Positions 1 through 7,471 of a stretch of DNA of 22,197 bases are shown here, piece by piece (the stretch's first letter is position 1; the number at the start of each line of letters is the position of its first letter). Source of the stretch: Acidobacteriota bacterium (GTDB taxonomy: Bacteria; Acidobacteriota; Terriglobia; Terriglobales; Acidobacteriaceae); NCBI GenBank assembly GCA_021780095.1, contig JAJXZK010000255.1, forward strand, positions 1 through 22,197. The letters are read 5' to 3'. A program made the translations under genes and the position numbers. The notes beneath the pieces were generated by a model. It was not told where the DNA came from. It worked only from the letters and a program-made list of their open reading frames with translations, and did not search any database.

Positions 1-301
1 CGCATATCCGCTGAGGAAGCCGAATCTGCGAAATAGCCAATTAGGCTACTGGTAAAAGTTTTCTTGCCTATCTAATGGGAATGGTAGTGCGAACAAGAAT
101 AGCCTAGACTAGGCAGTTCCGTTCTGCTGGACTACGAATTCTGCTGTAGATATCTCAATGGGCTTGCGGAGTTCTTTACGCCCAGTGATGAACATACTCT
201 AATTGCAATCCTTACGCAACCCGAGTGTTGTTGAAAAGCTGTCGAAGACTGTTGAAAACACGCGACAGTCTCGACCCGAGGTCAGCGGGGTGATTACTCG
301 T
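1..301. other. Non-coding stretch with small inverted repeats
   Basis: I see no convincing gene here. There is a 13-base odd palindrome at 102-114 (GCCTAG, A, CTAGGC). A longer hairpin lies at 242-274, with a 10-bp stem, a single bulged A and a 12-base loop. It is about 30 bases beyond the stop of the minus-strand gene that ends at 302, so it could be a weak terminator for that gene. The tract after it on the minus strand is only mildly T-rich. The short motif TGTTGAAAA occurs twice around it. Confidence 0.4.
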
Positions 302-544
302 TCAAAAAATCTCTTCATCCATGTTCACGCGGGGCTGCGGTTTCGCTGCTTCCGCCAGAATCTGGACGCGCATGATGGCGATGGTTCGACGATTCCAGAA
401 GGCGACTGCGGTAGCTCCCAAAAGGGCAGAGCCCGCCATCAGGAACGCGGTTGACCATCTCCCACGAGTGGGTAGGGGCTCCATTGGGGCGACCGCAGCG
501 ATTTGCTCGCGATCTTGCGTATCAGGCTTTCGTGACAGTTTCAT
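302..544 (-). CDS. Small single-pass membrane protein, unknown function
   Basis: An 80-residue protein of no family I recognise. Residues 31-50 (STAFLMAGSALLGATAVAFW) form one clear hydrophobic segment. It is followed by the basic NRRTIAIMR, which suggests a single membrane anchor with a positive stretch on the cytoplasmic side. The C-terminus is charged and ends in MDEEIF. Two tandem ATG codons open the frame. A GGAAG ribosome binding site lies five bases before the second, so I start there; using the first would add one residue. The gene is isolated, with no close neighbour upstream, and a candidate hairpin follows its stop. The ordered layout of basic, hydrophobic, basic and acidic parts with a ribosome binding site argues for a real gene, but nothing shows its job. 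Confidence 0.6.
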   Translation of the reverse strand: MKLSRKPDTQDREQIAAVAPMEPLPTRGRWSTAFLMAGSALLGATAVAFWNRRTIAIMRVQILAEAAKPQPRVNMDEEIF

Positions 545-734
545 CATCTCTTCCGTTTCTCAGCCGGCGTTGGCGACTGGTCTTCCTGGCAAGTATGGCA
601 CATCCATCGATATTTTCAGCTATCCATCTTAGAATCAGTCGAAAAACGGAGATTTCCGCGGAGAGTACTGGCGTTCTTGGCTCGTGAGCTGCATCTATTT
701 CTATGGAATTCGGGAGAAGGAATAGGACAAATAT

Positions 735-901
735 ATGAAAAATACAAATTTTTCGTGCACCGGGGGCGATTCTGTGGCATCCTATGGTTGTAAAGGAATG
801 ACGCTGCGCCGACGAGTACACCGGATTGGCGCTCCATCCTTGGCAAGTTGCGTCACTGGCCTCCCGGCACGAACAATAAACCGTTCGTGCCGTCTTTTTT
901 T
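735..901 (+). ncRNA. Candidate orphan small RNA ending in an intrinsic terminator
   Basis: The 445-base gap between two minus-strand genes (545-989) holds no convincing reading frame but ends in a strong plus-strand terminator. Upstream of it the sequence can fold. TGACGC at 799-804 pairs with GCGTCA at 850-855. Inside that, GCGCC at 806-810 pairs with GGCGC at 828-832. An AT-rich hairpin (GAAAAAT, ACAA, ATTTTTC) lies at 737-754. A terminator needs a transcript, and no plus-strand gene precedes it, so a small RNA is one explanation. The 5' end is uncertain and I found no good promoter. I do not recognise a known riboswitch or RNA family, and no plus-strand gene lies downstream for a riboswitch to control. 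Confidence 0.3.
865..901 (+). terminator. Rho-independent terminator on the plus strand
   Basis: A perfect 10-bp stem (CGGCACGAAC at 865-874, GTTCGTGCCG at 883-892) closes an 8-base loop. The tract TCTTTTTTT at 893-901 follows it. The T-run lies only on the plus-strand side, so it works for rightward transcripts. The minus-strand diguanylate cyclase gene ends about 100 bases away, but in that direction no T-run follows the stem. Confidence 0.75.
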
Positions 902-989
902 GCCGTGACGGCGTTGTCGCCGCGAGGTGCGCCGCCGCCACGCTTCCGGCGCGCGAGCTGCAATCGATTTAGTCACGATAGGCGGCGAG

Positions 990-2231
990 CTACTTCCCAA
1001 GTCGTTTCTGCTGGTACATGTTGGCGTCTGCCTTGGCGCAAAGTTCCTCTACTGTCTGCGCGTCGTCGGGATAAATTCCCAGCCCGATACTGGCACCGAC
1101 AGGCAAGCGAACCGCTCCCAAAACGATGGGCTCGTTCAAATCTGCCGCCAGCTTGGCCGCTAGGACTCGCGCCCCATGGGGCTGCAGCAGATCGGAGACA
1201 ATCACCATAAACTCGTCGCCACCGGCTCGGGCGATCGTGTCGGCTTTGCGGATCCTCATTTGCAGTCGAGTGGCCACGATCCGAAGCACTTCATCTCCCA
1301 CCGGATGGCCGTAGGTGTCGTTGATCTGCTTGAAGTGATCCAGGTCAATCAGCAGCACGGCGACGCGAGCACCGTTGCGCTCGGCTCGCTCAATCGCCTT
1401 GGTCAGCCGATCTTGCAGCAGGCGCCGATTCGGCAGCCCAGTCAGCGGATCGTGCAACGCCAGATGATGGGTGTGATCGATTTGCTCTTCCAGCAGCGTC
1501 AATAGAACGCCGATCGCGACAATATATTTCGGCAGGTTCCAGACGGAGTCTTGAACGTGGATGTCCGGCCGGAACATCATTAGATAAGCGCTGATCGGGA
1601 AGACCAGCGCCCACACCACCAAACCCACCACCGCGGTTAAAGAACCTGTGGTCCGCTGCGGAAAGTTCCTCCAGCACTCAATGCCGGCCATCAAGTAGAG
1701 GACAAAATAAATGCAATCGAGTCCGTAGTCCTGCTGCTTGTAATGCACGACGATTCCCAATAAAACAGCCAGCAAACATGCCAGCAAGGCGTATACGTAC
1801 CTCTCGCCGGCGCGGCTGTCGGGATCGTGAAACAGGGCAGCGATCACTGTGGCAAACAGCAGCGCAACGGTGACGTAATACAAAGGCGGTGTCGCGATAC
1901 CGAGATAGTCGATCAGGACATAGAGCAGGGTCGCGATCAAGCCCGTGGTCGCGATCCAGCGCATGCGCAGGCTGTAATGGGCTCCACCCGCCGCATAGAT
2001 AAAGGCGGCTCCCGCTAGTTCGAGCATGATGCCAGAAAACGCGAAGGTGTAGGTCTGCAGGGCTCCGGGCCGGCCGCCGAAGAGCTGCGCCGCAAAGTGC
2101 AGCAAAATAAAGATCCAGCCCAGCAACCAGGCTTGCAACTTGCCACCCGCGCGACGACGCAGAATGGACCAGAAGACAAACACAAGGATTGTCAGGGCCA
2201 GCAAGTCCGGCAACGGGGCGAAATTCAACAT
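990..2231 (-). CDS. Membrane-bound diguanylate cyclase (GGDEF domain)
   Basis: A predicted diguanylate cyclase that makes the second messenger cyclic di-GMP from two GTP. Residues 1-247 contain about eight hydrophobic segments, a membrane sensor region I cannot assign to a named MASE type. The GGDEF domain starts at the usual DPLTGLPNR (261-269). It has the metal- and substrate-binding LIDLDHFKQIND stretch and an intact GGDEF signature at 337-341. An RxxD inhibitory site (R328, D331) lies exactly five residues before it, so both catalysis and product feedback look preserved. There is no EAL or receiver domain. The gene stands alone; no clear ribosome binding site precedes the ATG. A promoter-like pair and a dyad lie about 70-100 bases upstream. 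The signal it senses cannot be read from the sequence. Confidence 0.93.
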   Translation of the reverse strand: MLNFAPLPDLLALTILVFVFWSILRRRAGGKLQAWLLGWIFILLHFAAQLFGGRPGALQTYTFAFSGIMLELAGAAFIYAAGGAHYSLRMRWIATTGLIATLLYVLIDYLGIATPPLYYVTVALLFATVIAALFHDPDSRAGERYVYALLACLLAVLLGIVVHYKQQDYGLDCIYFVLYLMAGIECWRNFPQRTTGSLTAVVGLVVWALVFPISAYLMMFRPDIHVQDSVWNLPKYIVAIGVLLTLLEEQIDHTHHLALHDPLTGLPNRRLLQDRLTKAIERAERNGARVAVLLIDLDHFKQINDTYGHPVGDEVLRIVATRLQMRIRKADTIARAGGDEFMVIVSDLLQPHGARVLAAKLAADLNEPIVLGAVRLPVGASIGLGIYPDDAQTVEELCAKADANMYQQKRLGK

Positions 2232-2292
2232 AGAAGATCAGCGCAGAAATCTTTGTCGGATGATACCGATGGCAGAAATACCTGTGACGGTT

Positions 2293-2329
2293 TCGATTAT
2301 GTATACAATCGACCGAATCGTGCCTGCAA
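2293..2329 (-). promoter_or_regulatory. Putative promoter and dyad of the diguanylate cyclase gene
   Basis: Read on the minus strand, TTGCAG (2324-2329) and TATACA (2300-2305) are separated by 18 bases, a plausible -35/-10 pair. It would give a leader of roughly 60 bases. The -10 sits inside an inverted repeat, TCGATT at 2293-2298 and AATCGA at 2307-2312, centred on the palindrome GTATAC. A repressor or activator dimer bound there would cover the -10. The rest of the divergent gap (2232-2592) shows no other strong feature, apart from a TACAAT at 2556 that could be the -10 of the rightward gene. I saw no c-di-GMP riboswitch. Confidence 0.4.
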
Positions 2330-2592
2330 GGTACGTCCTTACCCTAGCACTTTTGCGGATTCCAACGTGGATAAAGTGCAACCGAGTCTCGCCAAGCCCG
2401 TCCGCGGGGTTACCGGTGTAACTCGCGCGGGAACACTCAGTTTGGCGCGGTTGCCGGACGTTCCTGGACAAGAATACGAATGCGTACCATTCCCTTGGAT
2501 GCGGATTCCCACATTGCCGTGATTACGTAAATTTCGGCTTTTCGATGAAAGGATCGTACAATTTTGGAAGCGCTTTCAGGAGTTGGATATCG

Positions 2593-3054
2593 ATGCGTAG
2601 TCGTGTTTGGTTGACCCTTATCGTTGCGCTTGTCTGTGTTGCCGGCCATGCCCAATGGACTGATCCAACGGTCGACGTCCCTGCATTCCATGCTGCGCCT
2701 GCGCCGGCTGATGCGAAGCTGCCGCCGATTCTCCACGGGAAACAATTGACCGGCGTGAATTTCCAACTGCCCTGGCAGGCGAAGGTTTATAAGGATGCAG
2801 CTAAGGTTTCCAATGTTCTGTACCAGCTGCCCTGCTATTGTCGCTGCGACCGCGCCATCGGTCACACCAGCCTGCGCAGTTGTTTTCAAGATTTGCATGG
2901 CGCCGAATGCGGCACCTGCGCCAAAGAAGGCTTCTACGCCTACCAGATGACGCGCAAAGGCTGGACCCCAGCACAGATTCGTGCCGGCGTCGAACGGGGC
3001 GACTATAAGAAGATCAACCTAGATACGATTGCTGGCGGCAAACACCACTCCTGA
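2593..3054 (+). CDS. Secreted PCYCGC-type cysteine-rich protein
   Basis: A 153-residue exported protein resembling the PCYCGC-motif family (usually small secreted or lipoproteins, function not established). A signal peptide covers about residues 1-20 (basic MRSR, hydrophobic core, AGHA end). There is no lipobox at the predicted cleavage site. The motif here is PCYCRCD (80-86), with Arg in place of the usual Gly. Its Cys81, 83 and 85, with Cys97 and a CxxC at 106-109, give six closely spaced cysteines, suggesting metal binding or disulfides. The C-terminal third is the charged, helical part typical of the family. I start at 2593 because AGGAG at 2578-2582 is ten bases upstream and the signal peptide then begins at once. 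An earlier in-frame ATG at 2545 would add 16 residues before it. Confidence 0.8.
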   Translation: MRSRVWLTLIVALVCVAGHAQWTDPTVDVPAFHAAPAPADAKLPPILHGKQLTGVNFQLPWQAKVYKDAAKVSNVLYQLPCYCRCDRAIGHTSLRSCFQDLHGAECGTCAKEGFYAYQMTRKGWTPAQIRAGVERGDYKKINLDTIAGGKHHS

Positions 3055-3182
3055 TATTGCCAGCTTTCGCATTCGTCCTGAAAGCGCAGCATCTCGCGAG
3101 TCTCCGCATCGCGTGCACGTCCGAATCAGCGGCGAATTCACATCAAACTCGAACCCTACGAATGCAATGCGGCCGCGGTCGA

Positions 3183-3188
3183 TATAAT
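3183..3188 (+). promoter_or_regulatory. Putative -10 element of ilvE
   Basis: A consensus TATAAT lies 47 bases before the ilvE start codon. No good -35 hexamer is visible at 16-18 bases upstream, so this is a promoter candidate only. No leader peptide or attenuator for branched-chain amino acids is apparent between it and the gene. Confidence 0.45.
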
Positions 3189-3235
3189 GAAGACTGATTG
3201 CAAGCGTTCACGCTCTCACCAAGGAGATTCGCGTC

Positions 3236-4177
3236 ATGCCCTTACAGCCGACGAAAAACATCTGGCACAACGGAAAACTTATTCCCTGGGACCAGGCAAA
3301 TATCCACGTGATGTCCCACGTCATCCACTACGGCTCGTCGGTATTTGAGGGGATTCGGTGCTATAAGACGGAGCAGGGCACGGCGATCTTCCGCCTGCAG
3401 GACCACATGCAGCGCATGCTCGATTCCGCAAAAATCTATCGCATGGATCTGGGCTATTCGCTCGATCAGATCAATGATGCTGTCGTCGAGACCGTGGAAT
3501 CGAATGGCGTTGCGCCGTGTTACATCCGGCCGATTGCGTTTCGCGGCTATGGCGAGTTGGGTGTGAACCCCATGAAAAATCCCATCGAGTTCTACATCGC
3601 GAATTTTCCCTGGGGAAAATATGTCTCCGGCGATCGCGGAGCCGATGTCTGCATCTCGTCCTGGAACCGCATGGCGCCGAACACGCTGCCAGTGCTGGCA
3701 AAAGCCGGGGCGAACTACATGAACTCGCAGCTGATCCATATGGAAGCCAAGCTCAACGGATTCGATGAGGGCGTCGGACTCGATGTGAATGGCCTGGTTT
3801 CCGAGGGCTCCGGCGAGAATCTTTTCGTCGTGTACAAAGGCCAGCTACTGACGTCCGACCTGGGCAGCTCCGTGCTCGCGGGCATCACTCGCTCGTCGAT
3901 TCTGACGCTGGCGCGAGACTTCGGAATTCCCGTGGTGGAACAGCCAATTCCGCGCGAGCTTCTGTACATTGCGGATGAGGTATTCTTCACCGGCACTGCC
4001 GCGGAAGTGACGCCGATTCGATCGATTGACCGCATCACGATTAAAGATGGACAGGCGGGCCCAATCACGAAGCAGCTGGCGGCAGAATATTTTGGCATCG
4101 TGTCAGGCCAGCGCCCGGATCGATTCAACTGGCTGACGCCGGTCAAAGTCGCTGTCGCTGAGCCGGTCTCGGCATAA
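3236..4177 (+). CDS. ilvE: Branched-chain amino acid aminotransferase
   Basis: A pyridoxal-phosphate enzyme of fold type IV that transfers the amino group between glutamate and the branched-chain 2-oxo acids, the last step of valine, isoleucine and leucine synthesis. At 313 residues it has the usual length. The family landmarks are present: HYGSSVFEGIRCY (31-43), the catalytic lysine K156 in LAKAGANYMNSQL, the EGSGENLF stretch (190-197) and FFTGTAAEVTP (250-260). The start follows AAGGAG by ten bases, and the protein begins as homologues do. It is monocistronic as far as I can see; the next gene is a disrupted UPF0303 frame 33 bases downstream. Other members of this fold (D-amino acid transaminase, aminodeoxychorismate lyase) are less likely given the motifs. 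Confidence 0.96.
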   Translation: MPLQPTKNIWHNGKLIPWDQANIHVMSHVIHYGSSVFEGIRCYKTEQGTAIFRLQDHMQRMLDSAKIYRMDLGYSLDQINDAVVETVESNGVAPCYIRPIAFRGYGELGVNPMKNPIEFYIANFPWGKYVSGDRGADVCISSWNRMAPNTLPVLAKAGANYMNSQLIHMEAKLNGFDEGVGLDVNGLVSEGSGENLFVVYKGQLLTSDLGSSVLAGITRSSILTLARDFGIPVVEQPIPRELLYIADEVFFTGTAAEVTPIRSIDRITIKDGQAGPITKQLAAEYFGIVSGQRPDRFNWLTPVKVAVAEPVSA

Positions 4178-4210
4178 TCTCGAGACATTTGCGACATTCA
4201 ACGAGGGGTT

Positions 4211-4720
4211 GTGCCGTTGCCCATCAACGATGATCTTGCGACACTTGCGCTGTAAGAGCAAGCGCTGGTCCTTCCGCATTTCGACCATGACGTTGCGTGG
4301 CGTATAGGCGGGACCCTTCGTGATTTAGCCCTTCAGCGCAAATTTGCAGTAGCGATCGATGTGCGTCGCTTCACACAGCCGCTCTTTTATTGCGCGCTGG
4401 AAGGCAGCACTCCGAACAATTCTGAATGGGTGCGCAGAAAGAGCAATGTCGTCGCCCATTTCTTTCGCAGTTCGTATGCGATCGGGTTGGAACTGCAACA
4501 GAAAAAGACCAACTTGTTTGAAAAGCACGGCTTGGCTTTTTCAGAATACGCGGCGCACGGTGGAAGTTTTCCGATTTGCGTCACGAATTGCGGTGTCATC
4601 GGTTCAGCGACTGTTTCAGGACTTCCGCAACGTGACGATCATGAGTTGGTCGTCGAAGCCCTTTGCCTTGAAATCCGGCAGGACTACGCCACGTTGCGGC
4701 TACCGCCTCAGGACTGGTAA
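4211..4720 (+). pseudogene. UPF0303 (HbpS-like) family gene with an in-frame stop
   Basis: The frame encodes a protein that closely matches the UPF0303 family, a small heme-binding or HbpS-like fold of unsettled function. Seen are [52 protein letters not shown]-like [19 protein letters not shown] and a normal C-terminus. Homology clearly begins upstream of the stop: from the GTG at 4211 or TTG at 4217 the reading is NDDLATLAL, then TAA at 4253-4255, then [18 protein letters not shown] in the same frame. The family usually has a residue such as Gln there, so a single CAA to TAA change explains it. A GAGGGG ribosome binding site at 4203-4208 suits the TTG. With the stop the product is lost unless translation restarts further in; no good internal start with a ribosome binding site is seen. 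A sequencing error is the main alternative. Confidence 0.8.
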
Positions 4721-4860
4721 AAGAAAACGGCTCCGCATGGCGTCCGGTCACAACCCTGGAACGTCCGTAAGCTCTCACGCGTGTATTTTTAACTTCTGGA
4801 GCTATACAAAAAGATGGCGGGCCAAGAGCGTAGCACCGATGGAACCCAAGGCTTGGCGAC

Positions 4861-6234
4861 TTAAGATGGAGGAGTTTCCACGGCTCCGGGAGAGTTGGGG
4901 TCAAGCCATTTTTCATCCGGCTTGGACTCCGCGCCGATCAACTTTCCCCATCCCGGTAATTTCTGGCTGCCTGTGATCAGGCGCGGTCCTACGGAAAGTG
5001 CGAAGTACATCCAGATCCATCGCAATAACACCACGATGCGATTGCGGAAGCCGATGAGAAAGTAGATGTGGATCGTCAACCAGGCCATCCATGCAAGCAG
5101 GCCACTCATGTGAGCATGGAAGGGCCATTTCACGTCCGCGACGGCACTGTGGCGGCCAATCGTGGCCATGTCGCCTTTATCGAAATAGTGAAACGGCGTC
5201 CGAGGCTGGCCCGCTAAGTCCGCAAGAATCTCTTTCGCTGCATGCGTGCCCATCTGCATGGCGGGCTGCGCAACTCCGGGAATTCGCCGGCCGTTTTCGG
5301 TTACATTTGCCAGGTCGCCGCAAACAAAAATCTCGGGATGACCGGCCGGATTCAAGAATGGGTCAACAAAAATCGTGCCCTTCTTATCCATTTCCGCGCC
5401 CAGCATTTTTCCCAGCGGAGATGCCTGCACGCCGGCCGCCCACAGCGTCACCACTGACTCGATTTTTTGACCGTTGGCAACTACATATCCCGGTTGCACG
5501 TCGGTGACCTGTGCATTGTTTCGCACCTCGACGCCCAAGCCGTGCAATTCTTCAATGGCTTTGCGCGACAAGTCTTCCGGATAGCTGGCCAGGATGCGCG
5601 GCGCTCCTTCCAATACGATGACGTGCGCTTTGCTGGGGTCGATGTGGCGAAAATCTTCTCGCATATAGAGGCGCGAAATATCGGAAATCGCTCCCGCCAA
5701 TTCCACCCCGGTCGGGCCGCCGCCAACCACTACGAAATTCAGTGGCGGATGCGAGCCATGCTCCAAGGCCTGGCGTTCGGCAAGCTCAAAAGCCAGCAAA
5801 ATACGACGGCGGATCTCAATAGCATCTTCCACCGTCTTCAGGCCCGGCGCGTAGGGTTCCCATGCATCGTGGCCAAAGTAAGAGTGAGTCGATCCAGTCG
5901 CCAAAATCAAATAGTCGTAAGGCATCGTCGCTACACTGCGAAGCTGTATCGATTTGGATTTAGTGTCGATGCCGACAACCTCGTCCATCAATACCTCGAC
6001 ATTACGGCGGTTCCTGAAAATGCTTCGGATTGGCTGGGCAATGTCTCCCGGAGAGAGTGCGGCGAGCGCAACCTGGTACAAAAGGGGCTGAAAGGTGTGA
6101 TGATTGCGCCGATCAATCAGGAGCACGTTCACAGGCTCCCCGGCCAGGTGGAGAGACGCCTGCAAACCAGCGAACCCGGCTCCAACAATCACGACACGGG
6201 GGCTGCGCGGGATGCTTCCTCGTTCGTCTGCCAT
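4861..6234 (-). CDS. ndh: Type II NADH dehydrogenase (NAD(P)/FAD-dependent)
   Basis: A single-subunit, non-proton-pumping NADH:quinone oxidoreductase of the inner membrane face, feeding electrons into the quinone pool. Of 457 residues, the FAD-binding Rossmann motif is VVIVGAGFAG (14-23) and the NADH-binding one FVVVGGGPTG (167-176). The FAD-contacting FVCGDLA (303-309) and the quinone-site AQPAMQMG (322-329) follow. The C-terminal 380-420 region is hydrophobic and aromatic with IGFRNRI, the usual membrane anchor. I chose the ATG at 6234 because GGTGGAG precedes it closely and the Rossmann strand begins shortly after. An upstream GTG at 6276 lacks a ribosome binding site. It is divergent from trxB. 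The downstream gap (4721-4860) shows no strong terminator. Confidence 0.94.
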   Translation of the reverse strand: MADERGSIPRSPRVVIVGAGFAGLQASLHLAGEPVNVLLIDRRNHHTFQPLLYQVALAALSPGDIAQPIRSIFRNRRNVEVLMDEVVGIDTKSKSIQLRSVATMPYDYLILATGSTHSYFGHDAWEPYAPGLKTVEDAIEIRRRILLAFELAERQALEHGSHPPLNFVVVGGGPTGVELAGAISDISRLYMREDFRHIDPSKAHVIVLEGAPRILASYPEDLSRKAIEELHGLGVEVRNNAQVTDVQPGYVVANGQKIESVVTLWAAGVQASPLGKMLGAEMDKKGTIFVDPFLNPAGHPEIFVCGDLANVTENGRRIPGVAQPAMQMGTHAAKEILADLAGQPRTPFHYFDKGDMATIGRHSAVADVKWPFHAHMSGLLAWMAWLTIHIYFLIGFRNRIVVLLRWIWMYFALSVGPRLITGSQKLPGWGKLIGAESKPDEKWLDPNSPGAVETPPS

Positions 6235-6525
6235 TCTCCACCCTGTTCCATGATCTGGAATTATGAATGTCGTCACTTTTTAGATGCAGCAGAGTAGCGG
6301 AGGACGGAGGATTCCGCCGCCGGTGCGGCAATTTCAGCCGTGTGGCGCTGACCTGCGCCGTTTGAGTCTTTCACCCTCCCGCTCGCATCCACTCCCCGAT
6401 ACACTAGATGGAGTCTCGTTGGTTTTCTAGTTCTGGCGAGCAATCGGGAATGGCTTTCCAAAATGGCTTCCGCGTACCTGTCGTGGTTGGGCGTGGAGTA
6501 GAGACGGCTACGACAAGAAAAGATT
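6235..6525. other. Divergent ndh/trxB intergenic region
   Basis: No gene is visible. Two GC-rich hairpins lie side by side: 6316-6329 (GCCGC, CGGT, GCGGC) and 6344-6359 (GGCGC, TGACCT, GCGCC). Neither is followed by a convincing T-run. The region must hold promoters for both genes, but I could not pick out clear -35/-10 pairs. Confidence 0.3.
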
Positions 6526-7461
6526 ATGACAGACGAAATTCGTGACACTATCATCGTCGGCACCGGATGTGCCGGACTTACGGCCGCAATTTATGCGGCT
6601 CGCGCCAACCTGAAACCGCTGGTCCTCGAAGGGCATGAACCGGGAGGGCAGCTTTCCATCACCACCCTGGTTGAAAATTTTCCGGGCTGGCCGGAAGGCA
6701 TTCAGGGACCACAGTTGATTGAGAATATGCGTCTGCAAGCATCACGCTTCGGCGCGAATTTTCGCCTGGGTCATCTGACCGCCGTCGATCTTTCCAAGCG
6801 ACCGTTCCAACTCCAGGTTGGAAAAGAGGTGCTGCACGCGCGCACCTTGATTATTGCCAGCGGCGCTTCCGCACGATGGCTAGGTTTGCCCAGCGAACAA
6901 GCTTTGATCGGTCACGGCGTCAGCAGTTGTGCTACTTGCGATGGATTCTTTTTCTCCGGTCAGGAAATTGCAGTCGTCGGTGGTGGAGATTCCGCAATGG
7001 AAGAGGCATTGTTCCTGACGCGGTTCGCCAGCAAGGTCACGCTGATCCATCGCCGCGAAGAATTTCGTGCTTCGAAAATCATGCTGGACCGCGCCATCGG
7101 CCACGAGAAAATTCAGTTCCTCACGAACACGACCGTGGAGGAAGTGCTGGGGGTGGACAAGAAAGAGGTGACGGGTCTTCGTCTGCGCAATCTGGCGACC
7201 CAGGAGGAGTCTATTCTTCCGGTCAGCGCCATGTTTCTCGGGATTGGTCATGTGCCGAACGCGAAAATGTTCACTGGTCAAATTGAACTCGACGACGACG
7301 GATATATCCGCACCCACGATTACGTTTTCACACGCGTAGCTGGCGTTTTTGCCTGCGGCGACGTGCAGGATCGGCGCTATAGGCAAGCAATTACTGCGGC
7401 TGGCAGCGGTTGCATGGCCGCGCTTGAGGCGGAAAAATATTTGGAAGAGCACGGTCGCTGA
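6526..7461 (+). CDS. trxB: Thioredoxin reductase
   Basis: A cytosolic flavoprotein that uses NADPH to reduce thioredoxin. The protein has 311 residues, the normal length. Present are an FAD-binding VGTGCAG (11-17), the EPGGQL stretch (38-43), the redox-active CATC (Cys135 and Cys138), the NADPH-binding VGGGDSAMEEA (151-161) with HRREEFRAS, and the C-terminal FACGDVQD that binds FAD. The NADPH motifs GGGDSA and HRR argue for NADPH, not ferredoxin or NADH. One oddity: the usual Pro of GxGPAG is Cys15. It leads a compact operon with yggS (10-base gap) and yggU (4-base overlap). The ribosome binding site is weak (AAGAAAAG). Confidence 0.94.
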   Translation: MTDEIRDTIIVGTGCAGLTAAIYAARANLKPLVLEGHEPGGQLSITTLVENFPGWPEGIQGPQLIENMRLQASRFGANFRLGHLTAVDLSKRPFQLQVGKEVLHARTLIIASGASARWLGLPSEQALIGHGVSSCATCDGFFFSGQEIAVVGGGDSAMEEALFLTRFASKVTLIHRREEFRASKIMLDRAIGHEKIQFLTNTTVEEVLGVDKKEVTGLRLRNLATQEESILPVSAMFLGIGHVPNAKMFTGQIELDDDGYIRTHDYVFTRVAGVFACGDVQDRRYRQAITAAGSGCMAALEAEKYLEEHGR

Positions 7462-7471
7462 GCCGTTCTCC

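Noticed and set aside
735..908. 57-codon plus-strand frame behind purine-rich AGGA motifs
   Set aside because: Its end runs through the terminator stem and T-run, and the peptide has no recognisable order, so a structured RNA fits better.
522..941. 139-codon minus-strand open frame
   Set aside because: It overlaps the small membrane gene in another frame, crosses the terminator hairpin, has no ribosome binding site and reads as low-quality sequence.
2232..2592. Possible c-di-GMP riboswitch near the diguanylate cyclase
   Set aside because: I looked for the conserved GEMM-type core on both strands and did not find it.
4782..4796. CACGCGTG followed by TATTTTT as a terminator
   Set aside because: The self-complementary part is only four base pairs with no room for a loop.
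4359..4976. 205-codon plus-strand open frame
   Set aside because: It lies in another frame over the UPF0303 gene and runs into the antisense of ndh. The UPF0303 reading has clear family motifs, this one has none.
5467..6297. 276-codon plus-strand open frame
   Set aside because: It is antisense to ndh, whose family motifs are unambiguous. The GC-rich code opens long antisense frames.
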